From the NCBI GenBank assembly GCA_965221855.1, contig CBDCSV010000001.1, positions 124,001 to 188,000 of the forward strand: DNA of 64,000 nt, in the 5' to 3' direction. This document shows, in pieces, positions 34,399-43,318 of the stretch. Origin of the DNA: JAJDXO01 sp965221855 (GTDB lineage: Bacteria > Pseudomonadota > Alphaproteobacteria > Rhodospirillales > UBA2165). The notes under the pieces are model-generated. The model was not told the DNA's origin and searched no databases. It worked only from the letters and a program-made list of their open reading frames with translations. The first letter of the stretch is position 1. Each line of letters begins with the position of its first letter. A program made the translations under genes and the position numbers.

Positions 34399-36162
34399 CT
34401 ATTGGCGTGCGCCGACCCGCTCGACCGCCGTCCGGCCGCCCAGGTGCTTGGCCAGAAACAGCTCCATGCGGCGGGCAAACTTCAGCTGGTTTTTTTGGCG
34501 GCGAATGCCGTGTCCCTCATCGGCGAATATCAGGTAGTCGTGCTGGATTCCCTTTTCCCGCAGCTTGTTCACGAATCTGTCCGAGTTTTCCTTTGAGACC
34601 CGGGTATCCCTGGCGCCATGAACAATGAGGAGAGGGCGTTCGATCTTCTCCACATGGGTGATCGGCGAGCGTTCCAGAAGGTCGGCCCGTCCGGCCGCCG
34701 TCGAAATGTCGCCGACGAAGTATTTCCACCAGGCGCGGGTGTGTTTCCGGTACGGCGGGAAGGTCTTGATCTGAAGGACCAGGTCGGACATCCCGACCAC
34801 GTCGATCCCGGCCGCGAACTTGGTCGGCGTTTTGGTCAAGGCGGCGAGCACGGCGTAACCGCCATAGCTCACGCCATAGATGGCCACCTTGTTCGGGTCG
34901 GCGTAGCCTTCGGCAATCGCCCAGTCGACGGCGTCGATCAAATCATCCTGCATGGTGCCGGCGAATTGACCTCTCGATGCCTCCAGGAACGCCCGGCCGT
35001 AACCGAGAGAGCCCCGGTAATTGACCTCGAGTACCGCATATCCCCGGTTGGCGAGAAATTGGGCGTCCGCGTCGTAGGACCACTTGTCTCTGAGCCAAGG
35101 TCCGCCATGAACCTTGAGGACCATGGGCAGTCCCTTGCCGGCGGTTCCCTTGGGGAGGGTCAGATAGCCGTGCAGGGTCAATCCGTCCCGGGACTTGAAC
35201 CGGATGGGTTGGGTTTCGGCCAGGCTGTCGAAGTGCTGGTTGACCGGGTGCTGCCAGAGGACTTCAAGCTTCCCCGAGGTTCGATCCAATAGATAGTCCG
35301 TGTGGCCAATGCGATCACTCGCCGCCTGCAATACGATCTTCATATAATCCTTGCTGATGCTTCTGATCGAATAGTCGACGTCCTTGACGGACAAAGCCTT
35401 GTCGATATCGCGCTGCAGGTCCGGATCATTGAAATAGTGATGATGCCACCGTTCCTTCCGGAACGAGGCCATCACGATGTTGTCGACGAGGTGGCTGGCC
35501 CAAATGCTCCTCACGTCGACATTCTTGTCTTCGAACAGCACCTCCTGCCGGCCGGTTTTCAGGCTGATTTTCACGGCCGTAACCATCTCGCGCCTGACGT
35601 TCGAACGCGCGAAGAAGTACTCGTCGTCGGCGACCACATGATTCTTGTGCACGAATGTATCCCGAACCGCGGCCTGGAAGACGGGCGTCCAGCTACCGTC
35701 GCCATTGCGCCGTTCGATGACGGTTCCGCCGTCGTCGAGCCGCCGTGCGCGTCCCCGGACGTTGCCGTCATTGTCGGTGAACCAGTTGAGGGTCTCCCTG
35801 GTGCCGTCCGCGATGCGTTCGTGCGCCGCGGTTTCCAGGCTCAGCTTGTGCAGGTCGAAGACCGATTGGTCGCGCAGGTTCATCCGAACGATAACGTGGC
35901 CAGGAAGGCGGGTTGGATAGTGTAGTGGGCCCACGGCGCGGACGCCCTCGAAAGGAGTCAAATCGCGGGGCTCGGCGCCCGGATTCTCGATATCCGCGGC
36001 GAACAAATGTTGCGTGTGCCGGGTGCCCAGGTTCCAGAAGAACAGCAGGTGGCGGCTATCCGGCGCCCAGCCGACGGCGCCGACCGGCATCGGGTGATTG
36101 AGCCGCAGGACGGGGAGCGATCCGTCCAGCCAACGCACGTGGATGGCGGGCTTGCTGCCCAC
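34399..36162 (-). CDS. S9 prolyl oligopeptidase-family peptidase, C-terminal part of a frameshifted gene
   Basis: A 587-residue stretch with a beta-propeller-like N-part (GAVGWAPDSRHLLFFWNLGT) and an alpha/beta-hydrolase catalytic domain: nucleophile in YGVSYGGYAVLAAL, Asp in IVHGARDTRVSKEN, His in FADEGHGIRRQKN. The same frame stays open upstream past the ATG and encodes family sequence (SWGYRVSLDGKKLAWVERVG), continuing into the preceding frame only through a one-base shift near 36225-36230 (CCCGGG). So the ATG here is not the true start; the complete protein would be about 800 residues and secreted. The break may be a real mutation or a sequencing error. Confidence 0.85.
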   Translation of the reverse strand: MGSKPAIHVRWLDGSLPVLRLNHPMPVGAVGWAPDSRHLLFFWNLGTRHTQHLFAADIENPGAEPRDLTPFEGVRAVGPLHYPTRLPGHVIVRMNLRDQSVFDLHKLSLETAAHERIADGTRETLNWFTDNDGNVRGRARRLDDGGTVIERRNGDGSWTPVFQAAVRDTFVHKNHVVADDEYFFARSNVRREMVTAVKISLKTGRQEVLFEDKNVDVRSIWASHLVDNIVMASFRKERWHHHYFNDPDLQRDIDKALSVKDVDYSIRSISKDYMKIVLQAASDRIGHTDYLLDRTSGKLEVLWQHPVNQHFDSLAETQPIRFKSRDGLTLHGYLTLPKGTAGKGLPMVLKVHGGPWLRDKWSYDADAQFLANRGYAVLEVNYRGSLGYGRAFLEASRGQFAGTMQDDLIDAVDWAIAEGYADPNKVAIYGVSYGGYAVLAALTKTPTKFAAGIDVVGMSDLVLQIKTFPPYRKHTRAWWKYFVGDISTAAGRADLLERSPITHVEKIERPLLIVHGARDTRVSKENSDRFVNKLREKGIQHDYLIFADEGHGIRRQKNQLKFARRMELFLAKHLGGRTAVERVGARQ

Positions 36163-36820
36163 ACGCTCGACCCAGGCAAGCTTTTTCCCGTCGAGAGAAA
36201 CCCTGTACCCCCAGCTTTTTGCGCTGCCCGGGATTTATGTCTTTTACGGCAAGGATCGGCGGCAGGTCGGCTTCGATGAGCGCCGGGTGAGTGGCCGCCG
36301 CCTTGGCTTCGGCCTTGGCCTTGGCCTCGGCAGCCGCCTTGGCTCTGGCTTCGGCCTCCGCCTTGGCTATGCGCGCGGCCCGGTCGCGGTCGAGGGATTT
36401 CGAATCGCCCTTGACAACGGCGGCGACGAGATCGGGTCCGCCGTGCCGCGGCGTCATATTGAGGGTGCGCTCGTCGCCGCGAAGCTGATAACAGCGCAGT
36501 CCGAAGCGCGGCGACGTGTGACAGTAATCGCCGTCCACCTTGATCTCCCACTCGGTCGTCACGATGCGCCCCCGAATCCGGGACGTCGTGAATATCATCT
36601 TCCGGTCGTCGGGGTAGAACTGCCAGATTTCGATACGTCCGCCGGGTCCGGTCTTGAAGAAGATCGTATTTCCGATGAGGATCGAGCGAATCCGCTCCGC
36701 GCTCAGCGGCGGGTCGCTGGCGAGGGAACCCTCCGGTCCGGCTGCGGCCCAAAGGGCCAAAAGGCACGCCGCGACGATCTTCCCGAAGCCCCGCCGCCCA
36801 GTTTCCAATCCTGTTTCCAT
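36056..36820 (-). CDS. N-terminal part of the frameshifted secreted S9 peptidase
   Basis: This frame begins METGLETG and has a signal peptide (KIVAACLLALWAAAGPEGSL), a small beta-rich domain with two Cys (DPPLSAERIRSILIGNTIFF ... GDYCHTSPRFGLRCYQLRGD), an Ala/Lys/Glu-rich coiled linker (AKAEAEARAKAAAEAKAKAE) and then HPALIEADLPPILAVKDINP, the usual entry into an S9 propeller. After that point, near 36225-36230, the frame leaves family sequence, while the +1 frame carries it on; residues beyond are meaningless. The small N-domain resembles secreted DUF995-like modules. The true gene therefore spans 34399-36820 as one broken unit. Confidence 0.75.
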   Translation of the reverse strand: METGLETGRRGFGKIVAACLLALWAAAGPEGSLASDPPLSAERIRSILIGNTIFFKTGPGGRIEIWQFYPDDRKMIFTTSRIRGRIVTTEWEIKVDGDYCHTSPRFGLRCYQLRGDERTLNMTPRHGGPDLVAAVVKGDSKSLDRDRAARIAKAEAEARAKAAAEAKAKAEAKAAATHPALIEADLPPILAVKDINPGQRKKLGVQGFSRREKACLGRACGQQARHPRALAGRIAPRPAAQSPDAGRRRRLGAG

Positions 36821-37001
36821 TTCTTGATTTCCCTATGGCCGGGTTGCTTCCCCGGGTTGATGCTAGCGCTATAGGCCGAACAGTTGAAGGGTCCGTGCCC
36901 GACTCGATAGCCGGAAAACCCCGGCGGAAAATACGGCGAAAGACTCCGTTGGACCTGGGGAGATGATGCGCTGATAATGCCGCCGGCGAGGAGCGTATTT
37001 C

Positions 37002-38015
37002 ATGACCATCGACGTTCACACCCACTACTTCCCGGAACCGGTCGCCGACATGTTCCGCGGCCGGACCAAGGCGCCGTGGATCGAACGGATGCCCGGCGGC
37101 GGTGAACGGCTGCACCTGCCGGTCAACATCCTCGCCTTGACCGAGGACTACGTCGACATGGACGCGCGGCTGGCCTTCATGGACCGGGTGGCCGTGGACG
37201 CTCAGCTTCTCTCGCTCGCCGGGCTTTTCGGCGCCGACAGCCTGCCCGTCGAAGAAGCACGGCCCATTTGCGAGACCTTCAACAATGAAGCGGCGGCGCT
37301 CCACCGGTCGCATCCGGAGCGGTTCGCCTGCCTCGCCGCCCTGCCGTTTGCCGACATGGATACGGCGTTGGCCGAGTACCGCCGGGGCCGTGAACTGGGT
37401 TTGGTAGGGGCCGTCCTGCCGATGAACTTCTTCGACAGCCTGGAACGGGCGGAACGGCTGCGTCCGCTATTCGATCTTGCCGAGGCCCTGGGCGGCCATT
37501 TGTTTCTGCATCCGGGTCCCCGGCCCGACCAGCGGCCGGATCTGAAGGCCGACGGGCCGGCGCCGTCTTCGGATAACGGGGTGTACCGAAGTTCGCTCGA
37601 GGTTCAGAACAAAGTCGGCCAGGCCATGGTGACGTTGCTGATGACCGATTTCCTGGACGGCTACGGGAATTTGACCGTCCATGTCGCCAATCTGGCCGGC
37701 ACCCTGCCGGCCGTCGTCGAGCGTCTCGACCATATCGTCATTACCCGCGATCCGGACGCGCCCATGCCGTCTTCGATGATGAAGAAGGTCGCGGTCGATT
37801 GCTCCTCGCTCGGGACCGAAACCATCGAATTTGCCGCGAAATTCATCGGCGCGGAGCATATTCTGCTGGGCACCGACTGCCCGATCTTTCGCACCGACCG
37901 GACCATTTCAGGCATCGAAGCGACCCGGCTGAGCGCGCCCGAGAAGCAGGCTATCCTGCATGGCAACGCAGTCCGGCTGCTGCGCGGCGTTTGGCCGGCG
38001 CTGGGTGAAAGCTGA
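37002..38015 (+). CDS. Amidohydrolase (ACMSD-like decarboxylase family)
   Basis: A 337-residue metal-dependent hydrolase/decarboxylase of the amidohydrolase-2 group: IDVHTHYFPEPVADMF (HxH metal site), GHLFLHPGPRPDQRPDL (third His), and HILLGTDCPIF (Asp). VDAQLLSLAGLFGADSL and ETFNNEAAALHRSHPERFAC are the segments seen in aminocarboxymuconate-semialdehyde decarboxylases. The substrate cannot be fixed. Two TauE/SafE genes follow with 3 and 10 base gaps, implying one operon, perhaps uptake/efflux of an organic anion linked to its breakdown. Confidence 0.82.
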   Translation: MTIDVHTHYFPEPVADMFRGRTKAPWIERMPGGGERLHLPVNILALTEDYVDMDARLAFMDRVAVDAQLLSLAGLFGADSLPVEEARPICETFNNEAAALHRSHPERFACLAALPFADMDTALAEYRRGRELGLVGAVLPMNFFDSLERAERLRPLFDLAEALGGHLFLHPGPRPDQRPDLKADGPAPSSDNGVYRSSLEVQNKVGQAMVTLLMTDFLDGYGNLTVHVANLAGTLPAVVERLDHIVITRDPDAPMPSSMMKKVAVDCSSLGTETIEFAAKFIGAEHILLGTDCPIFRTDRTISGIEATRLSAPEKQAILHGNAVRLLRGVWPALGES

Positions 38016-38018
38016 GAC

Positions 38019-38762
38019 TTGTCCGGGCTTTTCGCGTTCGTCACGACGGTGGATTTTGCCGTGGCGCTCGGCGTCATGCTGCTGGGCGGCATGGTTCATG
38101 GGTTGACCGGCTTCGGCGGCGCTCTCCTTACGATGCCGCTATTGGCCCTGTTGTTCGGTCCGGTGGAGGCCCTGGCGCTTTCGGCGCCCGCCTGGGTCCT
38201 CGGCACGTTACAGATGCTGCCCCGCGCCTCCCGCGAGGCCGACTGGCCGGCGTTATGGCCGATCCTCATACCGGCGGTGCTGGCAACGCCACTCGGCACG
38301 CTGCTGCTGTTCGTCATGGAGCCGGATATCGTCCGCCGAACCATCGGCCTGTTCGTTCTGGCCGGGGCGCTGATACTGGCTACGGGCTGGACCTATCGGG
38401 GGCCCCGCGGACGGCTGCCCGGGTTTGTCGTGGGATCGCTGTGCGGCGGCATTACCGGATTTTCCGGGGTGGGCGGTCCGCCCGTCGTCGTCTACATCAT
38501 GGCCTTGCCGGACTCCCCGGCAATGCAGCGGGCAAACTTCGTCGTCGTCATCGGAACGGTGGGCGTCATGACTTTGCTCGGCGTTATCGTCGGCGGTGCC
38601 TACGACGGGGCGGTTGCGCTGACCGCCCTCATCCTTGCCGTCGCCTATGTGGCCGGAACCTGGAGCGGCAGCGCCGGATTTCGGGCGTCATCGGACGCAT
38701 TTTTCCGGCGGGCCGCGCTGACCGTGTTGTTCGCGAGCGGTATCGCGGCGATCGTCCTGTAG
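38019..38762 (+). CDS. TauE/SafE family permease, first of a tandem pair
   Basis: A 247-residue membrane protein with about eight helices and the TauE/SafE motifs FGGALLTMPLLALLFGPVEA near the N-terminus and GITGFSGVGGPPVVVYIMAL in the centre. TauE/SafE proteins export sulfite or sulfonate-type anions. The start is TTG at 38019, three bases after the amidohydrolase stop. It is a paralogue of the next gene with identical length. Confidence 0.86.
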   Translation: MSGLFAFVTTVDFAVALGVMLLGGMVHGLTGFGGALLTMPLLALLFGPVEALALSAPAWVLGTLQMLPRASREADWPALWPILIPAVLATPLGTLLLFVMEPDIVRRTIGLFVLAGALILATGWTYRGPRGRLPGFVVGSLCGGITGFSGVGGPPVVVYIMALPDSPAMQRANFVVVIGTVGVMTLLGVIVGGAYDGAVALTALILAVAYVAGTWSGSAGFRASSDAFFRRAALTVLFASGIAAIVL

Positions 38763-38772
38763 GTCCGGGCCG

Positions 38773-39516
38773 GTGACCGAAACCATCCTTGCCACGCTCG
38801 ATCTCGATCTTGCCATCGCCTTGCTGGTCGCTATCGCCGCCGGCATGGCCCATGGCTTTACCGGGTTCGGCGGGGCGATGGTCGCGATGCCGCTCTACAC
38901 GGTGCTGTTCGGCCCCGTCGAAGCGCTGGCGATCCTGGTCTTCGCCGGGGTTATCGGCTCGGCGCAGCTCACCCTGCCGGCCATGAGGATCGCCCGGTGG
39001 CCGCACGTGATCCCGATGATGGCCGCGGCAATCATCTTCACCCCGCTCGGCGTGTTTTCGCTGGTGACCGTCGATCCGGATCTCATCCGGCGGGCAATCG
39101 GAATCCTCGTCCTGCTGGGCGCCTTGGTCATCGGCTTCGGCTGGACCTACAAGGGGCCGAGAAATACCGCCTCCGGCGCGGCCGCGGGCGCGCTGGCCGG
39201 GTACCTCACCGGCAGCACCGGCATGGGCGGGCCGCCGCTGGCCGCCTACATGCTGGCCTTTCCCGATCCGGCAGACGTCCAACGGGCCAACATCGTCGTG
39301 ATGACGGCATTGCTGATCACAATTACGCTGATCGGCTTGATCGTCGCCGGCAGCTTTCATCTCGAGACCATTGTGCGGACCATATTGCTCACGCCGGTCT
39401 ATATGTTCGGCGCCTGGTGGGGCGGACGGCTTTTCCACAGCCGGTTCCAGACCCTGTTTCGCCGCGTGGCCATCGGGCTGCTGGTCGCCGGCGGAATCAT
39501 CGCATTAGCCGCCTGA
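38773..39516 (+). CDS. TauE/SafE family permease, second of a tandem pair
   Basis: A 247-residue protein with HGFTGFGGAMVAMPLYTVLF and YLTGSTGMGGPPLAAYMLAF, the two TauE/SafE repeats, and about eight hydrophobic helices. GTG start, 10 bases after its paralogue, so probably from a duplication; they may form a heteromeric transporter. It converges with a methyltransferase gene, 17 bases apart. Confidence 0.86.
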   Translation: MTETILATLDLDLAIALLVAIAAGMAHGFTGFGGAMVAMPLYTVLFGPVEALAILVFAGVIGSAQLTLPAMRIARWPHVIPMMAAAIIFTPLGVFSLVTVDPDLIRRAIGILVLLGALVIGFGWTYKGPRNTASGAAAGALAGYLTGSTGMGGPPLAAYMLAFPDPADVQRANIVVMTALLITITLIGLIVAGSFHLETIVRTILLTPVYMFGAWWGGRLFHSRFQTLFRRVAIGLLVAGGIIALAA

Positions 39517-39533
39517 GCGCCGCCGCCCAAACG

Positions 39534-40181
39534 CTACCGTCTGACGAAAATCGTCCACTCCCTGTCGTCGTAGCCGTCGAACAGGCGGCTGTCGGGCGAC
39601 AGGACACGCCGGCAGAAAGCGAGGAATACCCCTGGATCGGCGTAATAGAGGGTCCGGTGCTTCTCCGGCGCGTGAATACTCATCATGTTGAAGGCGAGGC
39701 CGGTGTGCGTCCTGGACCAGAGCTGGGTCAGGTTATCCAGTACGAATTCCAGCCATTCGCCGTCCCCGGCGTGCATCTTGATGTTGTAGCTCCCCGAGAC
39801 GAAGGAATAGTCGGCGTCCCGGGTTGCCTCATGGGAAAGGATGAACGAGGCACGTTCGTCCCGGATACGCCAATTCGCCTGGGCCAGCATCTCCCGGCTG
39901 ATGTCGTAACCGAAGTACCGGCCCCGTTCGAGCTGCGGCAGATCGGCGTACGCCTCGAACATGGCGCCGTAGCCGCAGCCGAGATCGTTGATGACCAGAT
40001 GATCCGAACGCTCATCGGCGAACAATCCGGCGAATATCCGGAAACGGTGCTGCTGGCGTTCGGGGCTCGACCATCCGACGCCTTTGTTCACGGCGCCGTA
40101 TGTCCGAATGGTCCGCCCGAAGCTGCGGGAGACGGGTTCGAGAATTTTCGGTAGCGGAGCGCGGCGTCGGAGGCCAAACAT
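39534..40181 (-). CDS. Class I SAM-dependent methyltransferase, substrate unknown
   Basis: A 215-residue methyltransferase. SAM motif I is HLVINDLGCGYGAMFEAYAD, followed by GYDISREMLAQANWRI and a late NMMSIHAPEKHRTLYYADPG. Matches a class of methyltransferases found near polysaccharide genes. It lies 43 bases downstream of ygfZ on the same strand, so probably co-transcribed. Confidence 0.78.
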   Translation of the reverse strand: MFGLRRRAPLPKILEPVSRSFGRTIRTYGAVNKGVGWSSPERQQHRFRIFAGLFADERSDHLVINDLGCGYGAMFEAYADLPQLERGRYFGYDISREMLAQANWRIRDERASFILSHEATRDADYSFVSGSYNIKMHAGDGEWLEFVLDNLTQLWSRTHTGLAFNMMSIHAPEKHRTLYYADPGVFLAFCRRVLSPDSRLFDGYDDREWTIFVRR

Positions 40182-40224
40182 GGGCCGGAGTCTACGTCAG
40201 CCCCTGTCCCAGCCGCAACGAAAC

Positions 40225-41118
40225 CTATTCGGCCTCGGGCAGCGCCACCCAGGGCGCCATATGGGGGATGATCCGCGTCTCGCCCGCCATCAACGGCGCC
40301 TCGCCGCTCACGGCCTCCAGTCTCAGCAGGGCGATGGCGCGGCTGCCTTGGCCCGAGCGCACCTCCCCCGCATCCTTGCCGCCGGCGGTGATCCGGGTTC
40401 CCGGCGAGGGAAGCGGTCCTTCGATTTGGACCGGCAGCAGGCGCTTCTTCACCAGGCCGCGGTACTTGGTCCGCGCGGTGAGCTCCTGTCCCATAAAGCA
40501 GCCCTTGTCCCAATCCACCCCGTGCAGTTCTTCGAAGCCGCTTTCCAGGAGAATCGCCTTGTCCACCTCCATATCCCGGCTGCCGTCGGGAAGCCCCAGC
40601 GCCAGCCGGTGCGCGTCATAGCTCTCCGCCGCCGCTTCCGAACAGCCCATTGCCTCGAGCGCGGAACCGAGATTTTCGGCCGGCGCAATGCCGCGGAGAC
40701 CGGCATCGGCCAGCCTGGGGTCCACATAGGCGATCCCGCCGGCGCACGGCCGCGCGGCGCCGGGTTCCGCCTCGAAGCCGAGAGAGGTTGCCGTTTCGCC
40801 GCCGAAAACCGCGGCGACGGCGAATGAACCGGTGACGTCCTCGATGTCCACGGCCGCGCGCAGCTTGTACATGTTCAGCCGGCGCATGAAATCGTCCAAC
40901 CGAGCGGCCTCGCAATCGATCAACAGCCGGCCGTCGGCAGCCTGAACAATGAAGAAGTCGAACAGATATTTGCCCTGGGGGGTCAAAAACGCGGCGTAGA
41001 TGCTTCGTTCCGGCGATACCTTCTCCACATCGTTGGAGACCAGGCCTTGAAGGAAATCACGGGCGTCGGCGCCCGAAACCCGGATCACCCCCCGGTTGGG
41101 CAAAATGGCGTATTTCAT
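40225..41118 (-). CDS. ygfZ: Folate-binding protein YgfZ (CAF17-like)
   Basis: A 297-residue GcvT-fold protein involved in iron-sulfur cluster assembly. The signature K-G-C-F-x-G-Q-E is present (DWDKGCFMGQELTARTKYRG), as are RGVIRVSGADARDFLQGLVS at the N-terminus and LTPQGKYLFDFFI. Start ATG 41118, ribosome site weak. Divergent from the glycosyltransferase cluster, sharing a 127-base intergenic region. Confidence 0.9.
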   Translation of the reverse strand: MKYAILPNRGVIRVSGADARDFLQGLVSNDVEKVSPERSIYAAFLTPQGKYLFDFFIVQAADGRLLIDCEAARLDDFMRRLNMYKLRAAVDIEDVTGSFAVAAVFGGETATSLGFEAEPGAARPCAGGIAYVDPRLADAGLRGIAPAENLGSALEAMGCSEAAAESYDAHRLALGLPDGSRDMEVDKAILLESGFEELHGVDWDKGCFMGQELTARTKYRGLVKKRLLPVQIEGPLPSPGTRITAGGKDAGEVRSGQGSRAIALLRLEAVSGEAPLMAGETRIIPHMAPWVALPEAE

Positions 41119-41245
41119 CCGCTCGGTCCTGTCATTCCGTCACACCATATAGGCCCTTGGCCGGGCTCGGCAAGAACGGCAAAACCCCAAAATATTCAAG
41201 GGTTTCCCGCTTTTCTTGGCGCGGGGCTCCGCGTATAAACCAGCC

Positions 41246-42286
41246 ATGCGGATCACGATGATCGACGACACGATTGCCTTCGATGGCCGAACGCCATCGG
41301 TTCGCGCCCTCGGCGGCGCCGAGAAGGCCGTCGCGGGCCTGGCCGCCGCGCTTGCCGCCCGCGATCACGCCGTCAGCGTCGTCAACCGGTGCGACAAGGG
41401 AGGGGTTATCGACGGCGTCACCTGGGCTCCCTGGGACGCCCCGCGTCCGCCTGCCGCGGACGTGACCATCGCGCAACGCGACCCGCGCCTGTTCCAGGAA
41501 TTGCCCGAGGCGCCGGCCAATATACTTTGGTATTGGGGCAATCCGGAGCAGCTCAATCAGCCCGAAAACCAGGCGGCAATGGAGCGGTACAAGCCGATCG
41601 TGGCATTCGTGGGCGAAGCCCAGAAACAGTTGTGGCGGTCGTGGCGGGATTTCATCGAGGTGGTCATCCCGCCGGGTCTCGGTCCTGACTACATCCGCGC
41701 CGAGGCGCCCGAGGAGCATTCTGATCCGATCGCCGTCATGACCACTCATCCCCTGCATGGCATGACGGAATTCGTCCGGCTCTGGCGGGAGAGGATTTAC
41801 GCTCAACGGCCGGCGGCCAGGCTCCATATCTACTCGGCATCACTGGCAAAAGCGGCGTCGGGCTCCAAGCCCCTCGACCGGATCGCCGACATCTTCGAAG
41901 AGGTTCGCGAAGCAGCGGACGATGGGGTCGAGATCAAAGCGCCCCGGCCCGATGCGGATATGGCCGCGGCATATGCCGCCGCTCGGGTGCACCTCTATCC
42001 GGCGATTCCGAGCGAAATGTACGGCTCAACGCTTGCGGAGAGCCAAGCGGCCGGCCTGCCCGCCGTGGTACTCCAGCCGGATAACGCGTCTCCCGCCGCC
42101 GAAAGGGTGCACAATGGGCGTACCGGCTACCTGGTGCCTGATCTGGAGGCTGTCGCAAATATTGCGCTCGAACTGCTATCGGATGATTTTGGCATGTATG
42201 ATGGGCTGCATCGGGACGCCCGGATATTGCAGGCGGCCCGCAAATGGGAGACGGCGGCCATCGAATTCGAAGGATTGTGGTCTTGA
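41246..42286 (+). CDS. Glycosyltransferase, GT4-like
   Basis: A 346-residue protein: an N-terminal Rossmann segment (TPSVRALGGAEKAVAGLAAA) and a C-terminal GT-B donor half (VHLYPAIPSEMYGSTLAESQ, AAGLPAVVLQPDNASPAAER, HNGRTGYLVPDLEAV). The donor E-x7-E is present in degenerate form. It should transfer a sugar in surface glycan synthesis. Start ATG 41246; an upstream frame to 41216 is not needed. Its TGA overlaps the TTG start of the next gene. Confidence 0.82.
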   Translation: MRITMIDDTIAFDGRTPSVRALGGAEKAVAGLAAALAARDHAVSVVNRCDKGGVIDGVTWAPWDAPRPPAADVTIAQRDPRLFQELPEAPANILWYWGNPEQLNQPENQAAMERYKPIVAFVGEAQKQLWRSWRDFIEVVIPPGLGPDYIRAEAPEEHSDPIAVMTTHPLHGMTEFVRLWRERIYAQRPAARLHIYSASLAKAASGSKPLDRIADIFEEVREAADDGVEIKAPRPDADMAAAYAAARVHLYPAIPSEMYGSTLAESQAAGLPAVVLQPDNASPAAERVHNGRTGYLVPDLEAVANIALELLSDDFGMYDGLHRDARILQAARKWETAAIEFEGLWS

Positions 42287-43272
42287 GCAGCGCCCAAACG
42301 GAGCCGGGCGGAACGAAGATCCTGTTTGTCACCGCTTCCCGCATCGGCGACGCCGTCCTGTCCACGGGCGTCCTCGACCATCTCATTCGATCGCACTTTG
42401 GGGCCCGTGTCACCATCGCCTGCGGCCCGGTCGCCGCGCCGTTGTTCAACCACGTACCCGGCCTGGAGCGTCTCATCATATTGGAAAAGCAGCCCCTGTC
42501 CCTTCATTGGCTGGGCCTTTGGGCAAAATGCGCCGGGCGATACTGGGACGTTGTCGTTGATTTCCGGGATGCACCGCTGACCTATCTTCTGGGCCGCCGC
42601 CGGCGGCTGGGCGTCACCCGGCACAATCGGCCGGAGCATCAGGTCGAGCGATATGCCTCGGCCCTCTCATTGGACCGGCCGCCGGCGCCAACCCTCTGGA
42701 TCGACGACCGGATTGCCGAGCAGGCCGCGAACCTGATCCCCGGCGATTCCCAGGTTCTGGCCATCGGACCGACCGCCAACTGGCGGGCGAAGACTTGGCG
42801 GGCCAGGCACTTCGCGGAGTTGGCCGGCCGGCTGACGGGACCCGGCGGAATCCTGCCGGGCGCCAAGGTGGCGTTGTTCGGCCATGAAAGTGAACGGCCG
42901 ATGGTGCAGGAGTTGATCGACAGCATTCCGCAAGAGCAGCTCGTCGATCTGATTGGGCGGATCGATTTGCCGACGGTCTACGGCTGCCTCGAAAGATGCG
43001 ATTTTTATGCCGGCAACGATTCCGGCCTCATGCATATGGCGGCGGCTTCGGGAACGCCGACCCTCGGCCTGTTTGGTCCGACACGGGAAGCGCGGTACGG
43101 GCCGTGGGGGCATCACACCGCGGTGGTTCGAACCATGGTTCCTTTCGACGAAATATTTCCTCCCGATTTCGATCCGGTGAACAGCGGCAGTCTCATGGAC
43201 TCGCTGACCGTCGAGATGGCGGAGCAAGGGGCGCGGGAGTTGTGGTCGCGGGCGCAAGGGATCGCGGCGTGA
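42283..43272 (+). CDS. Glycosyltransferase family 9 (heptosyltransferase-like)
   Basis: A 329-residue GT9 protein: ILFVTASRIGDAVLSTGVLD at the N-terminus, WDVVVDFRDAPLTYLLG, AIGPTANWRAKTWRARHFAE, and YAGNDSGLMHMAAASGTPTL, the core of ADP-heptose:LPS transferases. It adds heptose-type sugars to LPS or another glycan. The TTG start overlaps the previous stop (TTGA). Confidence 0.87.
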   Translation: MSSAQTEPGGTKILFVTASRIGDAVLSTGVLDHLIRSHFGARVTIACGPVAAPLFNHVPGLERLIILEKQPLSLHWLGLWAKCAGRYWDVVVDFRDAPLTYLLGRRRRLGVTRHNRPEHQVERYASALSLDRPPAPTLWIDDRIAEQAANLIPGDSQVLAIGPTANWRAKTWRARHFAELAGRLTGPGGILPGAKVALFGHESERPMVQELIDSIPQEQLVDLIGRIDLPTVYGCLERCDFYAGNDSGLMHMAAASGTPTLGLFGPTREARYGPWGHHTAVVRTMVPFDEIFPPDFDPVNSGSLMDSLTVEMAEQGARELWSRAQGIAA

Positions 43273-43318
43273 GCGAGATCGAAAATTCCGCGGCGGCGTT
43301 TGAAGGGCCGATCCCCCG

